64,000 bases of DNA from Tubulanus polymorphus (taxonomy: Eukaryota; Nemertea; Palaeonemertea; Tubulaniformes; Tubulanidae). Below are positions 1-11,900 of this stretch, piece by piece. The notes beneath the pieces are model-generated. The model was not told the origin of the DNA. It did no database searches and saw only the letters and a list, made by a program, of their open reading frames with translations. Positions within the stretch are counted from its first letter, which is position 1, and every line of letters begins with the position of its first letter. The stretch is taken from assembly GCF_964204645.1 (NCBI RefSeq), contig NC_134029.1, positions 20,416,450 through 20,480,449 of the forward strand, written 5' to 3'. Position numbers and translations under genes: made by a program.

Positions 1-2229
1 TTATTCGTAAATTATATTTTAATTATATTCACTATGATTGTTCATTAATGAAATGTTACGCATTAATTTATTCAAAAAATGTCTCACTTGATTCATTGAA
101 TTTGTTGGCCTGTTTCTCATCTTCACCCGTCAAGGTGTTTGAACTCACTAAGCTGAAGCCGTTTCCTGAACCCCTTGACCTAACGAGTCGTTGGGGTCGT
201 TATAAGCCAATCAGATTCCAGTCGTACCAATCACAGCGCTTGTAACAAATGACATTAGGCCTCTGTTGAATTTCCCATTAAATGGACAATCAGCGAACAT
301 TTTACTGAACAAGGAAGTATTTCACAAGTCGATATATGGTGTCATGCGCAACAGCTAGAATAGTAATGAAATCACTGGTCGTGAGGCTGGGGGGCTGGTG
401 GAAGCAAGTTCGGGGAGCCCCTGGCAAGCGAGGATGCTGTATCTTGGCATCATCTCCAATTAGTGAAAAGAATTCAAATCAGTTGATATAGTGGACCCTT
501 GTATCTATGCCCCCTTTCCACTGCAGCACTGAATTCCCCTATGACACCAATGTCTTTAGTCTCTGTTTCAAAAAGTGCAGTGGGGTAGGTGCCAGCACCA
601 AAAGATGTCTAGGCAAGGTGCAAGGCTTTACCACAGGTCCCTGTTTCAACGAATTGAGTCTCACTGCATTGACAATGAATGGTAGAGTCTTTATACAGTG
701 GGAACAGAGCGTCTGAGCTGGAACATATCACTAAACCACTCTACAGAGATATTTTAGAGCCAGTCCAATGATATAAAGGGTTGATGCAGGAATGAACAGT
801 TACCTCGCTATGACCTTACCATAATCTTAACCTTTCCTTTGATAATTTTTCATCCCTGCTACTATCAAAAACTGATATCTTATATAAATATGGCGGGCGT
901 AACAGGGTCTCTTGTAATTCAGACTCGAAATCTCTTTGAGGTCCATTGGCCTTTAAGCCATTACAATCCATCAAACAAACAGTAGGCTGAACAAGCAGTT
1001 TTGCATTGTCAAGAATTGGATATTAGTCCTAATAGATTTACAGGTCCTATTTCCTGGATCTAAGTACACACCAAGCTAATGGAGTAGTTTAAGTAACTAA
1101 AACACACTCAAATACTAAAGTTCGACCTTTTATTTTGTATCAACACACAAAATCTTTGTAAAAAATAGAAAACTAATTTTGATGTATATTGCGATATTTA
1201 CATAAATACGTTTCACGTCGATATATACATGATATTTACATCATTTTCTCTCCATAAACGATGCACCTAGTGTAAACTGCTAATCGTCGTCACGCCAATT
1301 CAAATAGTGTAAACTGCTAATCGTCGTCAGGAAGATTCACCGATCGTAATAGAAAAATTTAAGCCAGTTTTTGACATGATTTCGATTAACGACCGATGCT
1401 GTAGTATCATCAGTACTACAGCGCTTCGTAACGGCGAACATAAATGAATATAAAAAAATAATTCCAATCTCTATTCATCCTACGTCAATCTCTCAATAAT
1501 TACGTAGTTTCAGATAATTATTTTCCACTTAATCATGATCCAGAAGAATCACGGCGATAAGTGTACAGTAAAGTATTACCGGTAACGCATTCAAAATGTT
1601 TTTCATTTACTTATTGTAGTAATTTCACCGACTTTGAAGCCGGCTTTTTATCATGATTACTATGGAATAAAAAATGTTATATATAAATACATCACTCGTC
1701 TGAATTCCGAATTGGTTGGATATCGATAACAATCTATATCGGTAACTCTTCACAGACAATTTGGCAATAGTTAAGACAAAGAAGACCTTTTCATTTTATC
1801 ATGAATTTGAAGTGGAATGAATAAAGATATTTTAGTACTTTTCGTACGTTACATAACCTCTTACAACCTTCCAGACAGTTTTCTCAACGATAACTAATCA
1901 TGATTTTATACGAGGAAATAACCGGACAATACAAATCATAATGCTAGTAGGTCACAGATTGGCCTACCAATTCTGGAGTACTGTTCCGTAGCATGGATTT
2001 CAACCAGAATACATACAGCTATCTACCCTGTAAACCTAATAATATAAGGCTATCGGAGCATTTGTAATCCGGATTTCCATCAACTGCATTCTCAACTTAA
2101 ACCCCCGGAATATATGCAAACGAAAACCATCTTGATAATGAATATAATACAGTCATTTGTCATGGTTTCACATAATATGAATAAAGAATTTATCTGAGAC
2201 GCCAAAAAGTCGGTGAAATACGTTGCTTA
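1..2229. other. Left flank and probable 3'UTR of SLC6 copy A
   Basis: No convincing coding exon is visible. The part next to the copy A stop codon is AT-rich and is probably its 3'UTR. A minus-strand AATAAA lies at 1134-1129 and could be the poly(A) signal, but this is a guess. A perfect 25-bp direct repeat occurs at 1268-1292 and 1305-1329. A small hairpin with 9-bp arms lies at 1398-1422. The stretch 360-720 is less AT-rich and may be old repeat DNA, but I could not tie it to any family in this window. Confidence 0.4.
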
Positions 2230-5200
2230 CTACAGTTTAGTCGTACACTCCTCCACATTATTGACCTGGGTTATATCGACTTCATTTTTATTCTTGAAAT
2301 GTGGAATCATTTCAGTCTCGACGTATATTACCGGGTATAAATGTTTCCTTTCATCCGGGTCGGAATTTACAATTAAATGCGAGTGAGAATTCAATGACTC
2401 GTCGTCATCTTTCGCGACGACTTCATCGACGACTTCATCGACGACTTCATCGACGACTTCATCGACTTCATCAGCCGGTTTCGATTCGATTTCAGCGGGG
2501 CATTCGTCGTTATGTCCGTCGTCGTGTGCGTCGGACGAGTCGGAATCCGATCCGCCGTTGTCCGATAGAACTCCGATTTGATCGCTCCCGGCGCTGCTAC
2601 TGCTACAAGTATTGTCCTCGATAGCCGAGTCTTTAGCCGATTCAGACGTCGACCGACTCGTCGAAGGTCGCGTGAATTCGTCGATGGGATGTTGGTTCGA
2701 GAGATTGTTGCCCTAAAAATATGAATGATAGAACATCTTTACGACAATGTACTACGAAATTTACTTAATTGTAACTAGTGGGATCAGAAGTACATCAAAG
2801 GTCGATTAATAGGGGTGGACCGGACAAGTCCAACCCCTACAAAGTTCGAATGTGCTGTCCAAAAAGTCTAGAAATCTTCTTTTTTTTGCATAGAAAACTG
2901 CTTAAAAGTGGTAAATAAGTCGAAATAGACCCTGATAAGGACCAGAGAAGCCCCTTTAGGTCCTAAATTTTCTGTGGGAGGGGTACCAGAAGCCCCCACC
3001 TCTCTTGTTTTTAAATTAACGCCCATACCAATTCACATACAGATAGAATTTGCCTACAATTTTTCAATTTTGACGTCTCAACTGTGGATCAGGCCAGTGT
3101 ACAATATCAATAATCGAATCCTGTCTTCATCTTTATTAGCAACTGGTGACGAAGTTAAAACATAAGCAATGAATTAATTATACGGTGTTTATATACAGGT
3201 GGTAAATACTGCCAGCACAAACTAAATCTATATATAGATACTACACATGAATATTGAATGTATTAACATTTTTACATGAACAGGAAGATATCTCATATAT
3301 ATCGAATGCAAGATACATGTAAAACTGCATCATATTTTGATCTAACTAAAAAGCACTAGCGACGCATACCAGTATGTTAATGGTACGTATACGGTTTTCG
3401 TTCGACATGCACAAAAACCGATTCAGCGAGAATATCATACGCATTATTTTCATACCCGAAATTTCTTAAAATGCCTTTTCCCGCTTTTGCCCTGTAAAGT
3501 AGTGGTATGTTTTAGTTCGAAGAAGAAACTGCAGGCGATGCAAGGTGCATTTCTGAAAAATCTAACGATTAATATACAAATCGGCCTAAATCTACACTCG
3601 ATACAAGAAAGCCAGATCATAGCTTACGCTTTCTAGAATAGTAATGTATACATTCAGCATTTACCAATATTTTGCGGTCAAAATTTACTGAAACATCGAA
3701 GCATTGCATGAAATCATGAAACTCTTCAAAGGGTAATATTCCTATCCGATATACTGCCAACTGAAAACTTAATCCGAAATATGTTTACCTTCACGTCAGA
3801 TTCGATCGGCAGTTCGGTAATCGGCGACAACGGATCGGTTTGAATCGACACATCTCGAGTGGAAGCCATTATCTTCCTCGGACATATTATGCCTTCATCT
3901 TCCGCGCTAAGCCCCGATGGAATTTGATTCAAGGCTGAAATATGAATACCGATAGATGACTTTTCAATGCTAATACGGGTATGTTAACCCTTTCAGTGCC
4001 TCTACACCGCAAACATAGTAAGATATTAGAAACTAACGATACATCGCACCGCGAGAAACTCACGTGAATCAGCTTTTTGCGCGCGTTTTTCTCTTTTCCG
4101 TACGTTCGGAGGGGTGCTCATCGCGTCTTGCAACGCGACCTGGTTGTCGAGCATGAAACGCAGCGCCTTATCGGTGATCTGTCGCGCCAACGTCGGAGTC
4201 GAATTAGTCGAACTGGGACCGGCTAAGTTTTTGCCAGGAAACCGTGGCGCATTTGAGAAGTCGTTACGTCGAATGCTCTGCGGCGTTGAAGTGTGAGAAC
4301 CTTCAAAAAGAACGGAAATTTTCAATTTCTTCCAGTACTGTTACGCCATTCAGAAGTACATCAATTACTTGAAATATACCGTTAAAAGACAGAGCAGAAC
4401 CTGTGCTGAAACTGTAGTTTCTCGTCAATAAAGTCGGCTGGACGAATTCCATGTAATCCCTGTGTTTCTTCAACGCTGGACCCCAATCTCTCTCCGGTCT
4501 GACTGACTTTTTGAATCTCTGAAATATAAAATGTTGAAATAGCCTTTTAAAACGGTGTAACGTAGAGACGTAATCGAAGATTGATGATTCGAACGATTGA
4601 ATACCCTGTAACACGATCCTTTGTTCGATGCAAGTTTGTATACGATGTAAACGGGTATCGGAACCAGACAGATTAACACGAGCAACCAGCGAATGACGTG
4701 AGTCCACCACGGGTAAATATAGTCTCTGAATACAGGAGCTTCGTAGTCAAACCCGTAGAATATGATTGTAAACTGAAAAGAATAAAATATCGATATTCAA
4801 ATTTGTCGTTGACTAATGAAATCAACTCGTTAAGGCCAAAGCACACAACACAGAGAAACACGGAAACAACGAAACACGGAATCAAACATCGTTTCCTGAA
4901 ATCATGTTTCTTGTTTCTTGTAAATACACATGACACAGATGCAAACATGCTTCCATCTCTTGTTCCAGTATTTCGCTGCGTCATGTACGTTGAGCTTTTA
5001 GATTTATAGCCGGTCTATTTACCATGATGATTGCCGGTGTAATAAAAGTCCACATCGATTTCCACCAAACGCCGTTGCGATCTTCATTCATTACTTTGAT
5101 ATTCTTCAGTAATTTATCGGTGCCATAAACCCAAGCCAACACGATACACTCGACCAGTCCGATAACCAGCAGTGGCACACCTAGCGATGTATCGTCTATC

Positions 5201-8200
5201 AACGTCATCACAAACCAGCCTCCCTGAATATTCAGTTTTTAAGAATTTAGAATTAAGATCAAATAAGCGGGGCAAAACGTAAGCTAATATCATTCATGCA
5301 GAAACGTAGGCCCTAATATACATACCTGCATTGTAAAAGGAATTCCGATAGCAAACAGTATAGCACTCATGGCGACCGTAACCCAAATTTTGTACGCACG
5401 CAATCGCGGCGCGATTTCGGTAACCATGACGATAGTTAACTCCAGCGTTATAAATAGAGTGTCCAACCCGAGCAGAAACAGCATAAAGAAGAACAGAATA
5501 CACCAGACGGGTGACAGCTTAAAATGTGTCAGAGCCTCGGGAATGATAGCGAATAAGTTAGCCGAATCTACAATGTGTAAAGATACCGAAGTTAGGTAGC
5601 ATTCCATTAAAGATAAAGAATCAGAGCATTTTCCTTCTCCAACACTTATCTACAACAAACGTTACACACCTGCATATGTGGTGAAAATATGGTCGATAGA
5701 TGTATCCAATGATTTCGCCATAACGCCGACAATCGCGAAAATCGTAAAACTGGCGATAACACTGAATATACAATCACATATAGGCACAAGTATAGCATCT
5801 CTGAAATAGATAACAACACAAAATAGGTCGCTACAAATCAATCAATCCTGGATATAAGGAGTTTTAAACGAGAATGTTTAAAATTTCGAAGTGTCCACAT
5901 CACTTTCATATTCCAATTACAATAGACTCCTCCTAAATTGGTACTGTTTATCTCGGTAAACTGTTAATTCAAACAATATCTCAACTGTACCAATTCAGGC
6001 ATAGTTTACTGTACAACTACAAACTAGACAAATATTTCTAATAGCCTTTTTCTAAAGATTGAAGGAGTTCTAAAGAATTTTCAGACATTTTGCTCAAATT
6101 TAAGGAACACCTCCATTTAGGAGGAGATTTTAAAGAATCGAGGAGCCGTACGGACCCTGTACAAACATTTCATCCCTTCGGATCAGTTACTTCCAGCTTT
6201 CAGAGTTATTTACCTGTAGAAATATGTATGAAATCGATTGTAGCTGGCTAACATGATTAAACCACCGTAACAAGTAGATAGAGAGTAGAACATCTGCGAA
6301 GCTGCATCATACCAGACGGACGCTTCGCCTAATTTATGCCAATCAGGGGTTACAAAACGTTTAATTCCGTCTAAATGTCCATCTACGGTACACGATCGGA
6401 TTAACAAAACTAGAAGAATGAGAACTGAGGCTGGGACAGTTCCAAGTACCACCTGAAACAGATTTATAAAGTAACTTACATAATATAGATTGAATTGAAG
6501 ATATCTTTATCGAACTAATTGTGAATTTAAAGTCCTTAAAAGGAAGGAACCAATGGCCTTAAAAAAGTTGAAAAGATTTTGCTGTTTCGATACACAATAA
6601 CCCTTTCAGGATCCAGTTCCACAGTTGTGGCTAAGAGTTGAAATTAGTTCATTCTTATTGAGTTAACTCAAAACAGCGGAACAGCTGGGTTCCGATATAC
6701 AAACCTTTCCGGCGGATTTTATCCCTCGAATAACACAAACGCAAGCAACAACCCACGACAGCAGCAAACACAAACAAACATGCCACTTCACTGTACCCAT
6801 ATCATCAATACCCCGGGTGATGTTTAACATGTGATGACTACAAAAACAACATACGTACGAACTGGGTAGAAATACATTTTTCGAGAAAAATACAGGGTAG
6901 CCACTTTGACTAAGACTTGCTTTTCCCCGACTAATTATTCCCTGACACGAATGTGGTTTCACAGACTCGATCTGCTAAGAATTCAATCGATTAACACAGT
7001 CAAATAAGACATAGATGGATCGATCTAGCAATCTCAACTAATGTCCCTGATTTGTAGCTTTTTTACAAAATCCCGAGACTTTTTTAAAGAGAAGAAATTT
7101 CCCAGAACTTTAAGTCGTGTTTTTACTCACAAAAAGAACTCCTCGGCAGAACTGTGTAATCTTGGACGGATTTCTGGGAGGTTCTGGGATATGTTCGCGA
7201 GAGTCTCGTTAATGGTCGAATTCAAAAGAGGAACGACCGTGCTCGTAGTCATAAAATGCGTAGTCGCTTCAGTCGTCAGGTTAGTCAGTAGGCTTATATT
7301 TGCATATCGATTCAAACTACACACTGAAAAATGAAATTTACATTTTAGACATAAACATTGCAGTAGGTTGGCCACTTTCTATCGATTTACAGTCCCTGAG
7401 TTTTCTATGTGAATACACAAAATTCCCTGAATGAATCAGAAAACTTTTTAGGTTTAAAATGTAACAGTAACATTAATTTTTCATTAAATAACATACTGCT
7501 CAAGAACCATGTGGTCAATAGCATTATCCGAATTCTCAGAGTTTTGCAGGTTTTTGGTAAATTTTGGCAGATTTTCTGATTCAGTTAGTTTTCCAGGCCA
7601 GTGGCCACCCTGCATTGACACATTTAGATGATCTAGTTGCAACGCGTACGACATATAATCTTCTAGCTTTCTTTAGGTTATTTGATATTACTATTTCGTT
7701 TTTTTTCACATCTAACGTACTGTTTGAATTCCACGTGTTGTTGCAACTTTGCCACGGCAACTCGGATACCATCGATGAGATCATGAAATAAAGAGACCAG
7801 GCGATCCAGATCGCGTAGTACGTCGCGAACAACAGCGATACCACTAACATAGCGTAACCGAGACCTGTATACAAAATAATAATACAGCATTCGATCAAAA
7901 TCGGATAAATCCACGACAAAGATACGAGTCTTCACGTGTGCACATACCCCTGAATAAGGGAATAGAATTCCATACTTCGATCGGGCCCAGACTCGCGTAC
8001 TGGCCGATAGCTAACTCCACGTAATACAGAGGAATGCCAATAAACACCAACATCAGTAAATATGGTACAAGGAATGCGCCTGAATGATAAGAAGTACGCA
8101 TACATTACGCATACTGTAAGTCAACAAAATTTGAGTGCATTTCAAGCGGTATGAAAGAACTACCTCCTCCGTTTTTGTAGCACAGATACGGAAATCGCAA

Positions 8201-8353
8201 CACGTTGCCCAAACCTAACGTATATCCCAGACACGCGACGAAGAATTCGTATTTCGTATCCCAGTTTCCGTGGTTCGAGTTCTCTTCTTGCTCCCAGTCG
8301 ATGCTGCCCGTATCGATCAGATCGGCCATTAACATATGATCGTCGGCATTTGC
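2230..8353 (-). CDS. SLC6 Na+/Cl- dependent transporter, copy A (glycine/amino-acid transporter-like)
   Basis: This is a plasma-membrane, sodium-coupled small-molecule transporter with 12 TM segments of the LeuT fold. Coding exons in transcript order are 8353-8164, 8079-7948, 7864-7721, 7323-7131, 6837-6705, 6452-6214, 5800-5670, 5567-5326, 5223-5023, 4772-4605, 4518-4401, 4300-4064, 3934-3789 and 2712-2230. All junctions are GT-AG and the phases agree, giving at least 918 residues. TM1 carries [12 protein letters not shown]2 [12 protein letters not shown]6 [10 protein letters not shown] and TM8 LGLDTLF. A pair of Cys in extracellular loop 2 and several N-x-S/T sites are present. [10 protein letters not shown] after TM12 resembles glycine transporters (SLC6A9/A5). 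The position of the monoamine-binding Asp in TM1 is Gly, which points to an amino-acid substrate. The C-tail is unusually long (about 300 residues) and ends in TKL, a possible PDZ ligand. The start is unresolved: the first exon opens in phase 0 and has in-frame ATGs at 8335 and 8329, or a 5' exon was missed. Confidence 0.9.
2413..2467 (-). repeat. 12-bp coding tandem repeat (Asp-Glu-Val-Val) in the copy A tail
   Basis: Four near-identical 12-bp units (GACTTCATCGAC on the plus strand) lie inside the last exon of SLC6 copy A. Read on the minus strand they encode repeated DEVV in an Asp/Glu/Ser-rich cytoplasmic tail. The repeat length is a multiple of three, so unit gain or loss keeps the frame. 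Confidence 0.85.
5827..6160. repeat. Dispersed repeat, AGGGTCCCTA family, copy 1
   Basis: This element lies in the copy A intron between exons 6452-6214 and 5800-5670. It shares long blocks with 19144-19609, 35203-35477 and 36958-37504, including CATCACTTTCATATTCCAAT, a run near GTACTGTTTATCTCGGTAAA, and an end near GGACCCTGTA. No coding capacity is seen, so it is probably a non-autonomous DNA element. Confidence 0.75.
6609..6692. mobile_element. Palindromic MITE, CCAGTTCCACAGTTGT family (short copy)
   Basis: It begins GGATCCAGTTCCACAGTTGT and continues with AGTTCATTCTTATTGAGTTAACTCA, ending near AACAGCTGGGTTCC. It matches the complete copies at 10235-10345 and 37362-37471 but is shorter, with a degraded right arm. 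Confidence 0.65.
6894..7115. repeat. Dispersed repeat, GGGTGGCCACTTT family
   Basis: It begins GGGTAGCCACTTTGACTAAG and carries the family hallmarks: a GACTTGCTTTTCCCCGACTA-like run, GATCTGCTAAGAATTCAATC, and TTAAAGAGAAGAAATTTCCC near the end. It ends within about 20 bp of the donor of copy A exon 7323-7131, so it abuts the splice site. Confidence 0.7.
7365..7613. repeat. Dispersed repeat, GGGTGGCCACTTT family
   Basis: A second copy in an adjacent copy A intron. It starts GGTTGGCCACTTTCTATCGA and ends AGTGGCCACCCTGC, so the ends are inverted. The interior is diverged from the 11377-11754 copy. Confidence 0.6.
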
Positions 8354-8525
8354 CTGTAATATCGAAAATAGGATATGATCGACGAATATTCGATGAGGAA
8401 TGAAAGGAATTAATTCTCGACAGGGTATACCATACACGCAACACGAAAGGAACACACTGATACTAATGACTAAAATATCTATTGAAATAGAGGAGATAGG
8501 AGACTAAAATATCCACATCTTCCCC

Positions 8526-8803
8526 TGACATCGATTCGAACCTGATGGCATCGAGACTAGCCACAAACCCTGTCACACTAGACCATGTGTGCAGCTACAG
8601 GCGCAGCTTAGATGATTTCATTATCAGCCAATCCTGTTTGATTTTAGGCCAGGTTTTCATCTTAAAGTTTATCCATGAAATTTGCCAAAGCGATTATACA
8701 ACGGGCAAGTTTCTTGCAGCAAATCTGCAAACCCAGTCTAGTGTAGCAGGGTTTTGTGCCATGGCTGAGTGTAGCAATGCCATCAGGTTCAAATCCCTGC
8801 CAA
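8526..8803. mobile_element. Inverted-repeat element with a tRNA B-box-like motif
   Basis: The arm GATTCGAACCTGATGGCATC (8533-8552) is repeated inverted at 8777-8796 with one mismatch-level difference. The right arm contains GGTTCAAATCC, which resembles a Pol III B box. It sits between the stop of SLC6 copy B and the first recognised exon of copy A. It could be a MITE or a tRNA-derived foldback; no intact tRNA is present. Confidence 0.55.
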
Positions 8804-8974
8804 GTGAGGATAAACATCAATAGATAGTATGCATACTACAATATTTTTTGGTGATTCATCTAAAGACAACACAGATGCGTGACGTGTTTACATAAATTAG
8901 ACATACCGGGTACACGGACAAGAAACTAGAACATACAGGAGTCTATATCTATCGCTATAAGACAAACACTGAAA

Positions 8975-11900
8975 CTACAGGAAGGACCCAGTCACCAGGC
9001 TGAATATCATATGAACCTGGACTAGTTCTAATGCGGTTACCGTAAGAGGTGACACTTTGTTGCTCGGAGCAGCGAGGGGATTTCGTCGAGGATGCATGCA
9101 ATCGGTTTTCACATTAGTTTTACTGACCGTGCTCGATTTCAGATCGTATTCCGGATAATCGAGTCCGCCGTTCACGTATTCGGGGATCGACTGTTGCAGC
9201 AAAGCGCGGTGAATGTCCAACGCCGGACCCCAGTCCGCTGAATGTTTCAACAAAAAACTGAATCGCTGAAAATTCGATAAATGAAAGATCTTCAATAATT
9301 ACATACACCTAAAATAGACGATGAGGGCGGCCACTTGATTTGCTTTTTCCTCGACTATTTTCCTCAAGTATTTTCCCTGATATATAAGCTGTTTCTCCTG
9401 ACTTCATCTGCTAAGAATCCAATCAATTAATACAGTCAAACACATAAGACATAGACAGAAACTATTTGATTATACACACTATCTAACAATCTTAACAAAT
9501 TTCCCTGGTTTTTAGCTTTTTTACAAAATTCCCTGACTTTTTTAAAGAAAAGAAAATTCCCTTGCTTTCCGATAATTTCCTAGGTAAGTGGCTACTCTGA
9601 TACTGGGTAATAGGTTAAGGAAATGCAGTACTATCTGCAGCACTGAGATAGAATCAGAAAACAAACCTCTTTGATCGTTCCTCGAGCAGTAAAGATCATG
9701 GCGTATAAACCGTAGAGAGGAATAACGATTATAGTGGCGAACATCATAAACCAACCGATTATATTCATCCACAGAGGGAAATCGTAGTCGCCGTACGAGG
9801 CACCGATGTATTGAACCCAGTGAAATACCAGCGCACACTGAAAATCAGAAGCAATTACCCGTGCAATTATTCCGTAAACAAAATCAGAAGTAATTACCTA
9901 GACAGTATTATACAAAGTCTGAAATATCTGCTATTCAGTAAAGAGTTAAGGACAATAAGATGCAGTTTCGCGTATACGCTACAAGAGCTGGTGAAAAATG
10001 TTCAGGGGCCAGTTGCACAGTAGTGACTTAGGTCCAAAAGTGGTCTTGAATCCTTAAGACCGGTCTTAAGTTGTTAGATTGGAGAAGTAAGTCGGTCTTA
10101 GACTGGTCTTAAGTCTAAGCCATGACTATGGAACCGGCCTCAGATTATCAACATCATTATTATTATCATCCATTGTACACAGTTTAAAGATAAAGAACAG
10201 CTCTAGAACACCACATAACTAACATAAAGGTACAGGATCCAGTTCCACAGTTGTAAATTTAAGTTAACTCTGAGTTAAGATTAGTTCATTTTCAATGCTT
10301 TAACTCAAGAGTCAAATCTTAACTCACAACTGTGGAACTGGGCCCAGAGTTATGTATTGCTACGAATTACTAACCAACAGCAGAATTGGCGTCGACAGTC
10401 TCCACGTCCACTTCCAAACTTCACCGGGACGTTTCCCGGTCATGTTTTCGATATCGCTGGCGAATTTCGGGTAGCTGTATATCCAAGATATAGCCACACA
10501 TTCCATGATAGCGAGAACGATCAGCGACCAGCTCGCCGCGTACTTATCCATCAGCACGAATATATACATACCGCCCTGAAACAAACGACAAGTTACACAT
10601 CAGAACTTCATTAACCCAATAGACCGCAGAACGTCCGTCGACGTTCGACTTGTATATCTCTGCAGAACATCCGCTGAACTATAGCGCCACCTATAGTTTG
10701 AGGGGGTCAAAGGTCAAACTTTTGACCAATGATTGACCGAATCTATACAGCAATAGAAAGCCTGTATAATCATCTTCACAATAACCAATGGTTGTAATGC
10801 ATCATTTCCAGTAGTTTTCGCACTGCATCTCTACTTAATCTTTATATGCAAATTTGATTGGCTAATTAAGCATTTGTTATATGTGCGTGAAGTCGCAGCG
10901 TCTAATGGGTTAAATATTGATCATCGGGAGCAAAGTGGTAATGGAAAAATATCATATTACGACGAGAAGAGCTCGGCGCGTATAGTCTTATGTTAAAGAG
11001 GAATTCGACGGCCGTCGTTCATTGTACCTGCATCGTCAACGGAATACCGACGGCGAACATAACAACGCAATAGACGAGAATCACTAAAATACGTTTCGGC
11101 ATCAATTTCTCGGGGAATTCGTCGACGATCGACGTGACGACCGTTTCGACGAAAGTCAACTGACTGTCGATTCCCAGAGTGATCATCATGAAGAAAAACA
11201 GACACGACCAGAACGGAGCGCCGGGTATCGTCGCGAATATCTCCGGATAAACGATGAATACCAAATCAATACCTATAACGATAAAAAAACTAACAGTACG
11301 ATCATAATGAAACTACCGGGTATATACCGGATATCTATCTAAATTTTATGGCCAGATATTCGCAATAAAATTCAACAGGGTGGCCACTTTTTAATTTATT
11401 CGACTTGCTTTTTCCGCGCCTATTCCCTTACATGCACGTCGTTTCCCCTGACTTGATCTGGTAAGAATCCAAACAATCAATATGATATAAAATAGACAGA
11501 AACTGTTTGACTATATGCACAATCTAACTATCTCAACATATTTCCCCGACTTTTTCCTGATTTTCACAGTCAAATACATAGACATTGATGGAAACTGTTT
11601 GATTTTATGCTCGATATAGCAATCTCATCAAATTTTCCTGACTTTTCCCTGATTTATAGTTTTTCTTTTACGACAGCCCGACAGCCTTTGGCTATCTTTA
11701 AAGAAAAGAAAATTCCCTGACTATTCCCTGATTTCCAGATAAGAGGCCACCCTGGCTGAAGAGGAGATATATGCAAAACCTTCTAAAACCTAGTCGGGAG
11801 CTTTGTTTATATTTTTGAACCCTTCACCGATTGATGATGGTGCTGGTATACAACCTCGAACCCAAAATCATCCATTATTTGACTCTGCAGACATGAGATT

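Noticed and set aside
2301-2624. Plus-strand open frame with Arg-His-Leu repeats
   Set aside because: It is antisense to the last exon of SLC6 copy A. The opposite frame is open through the same region, starts at a good acceptor and ends the transporter; the repeat is the antisense of DEVV.
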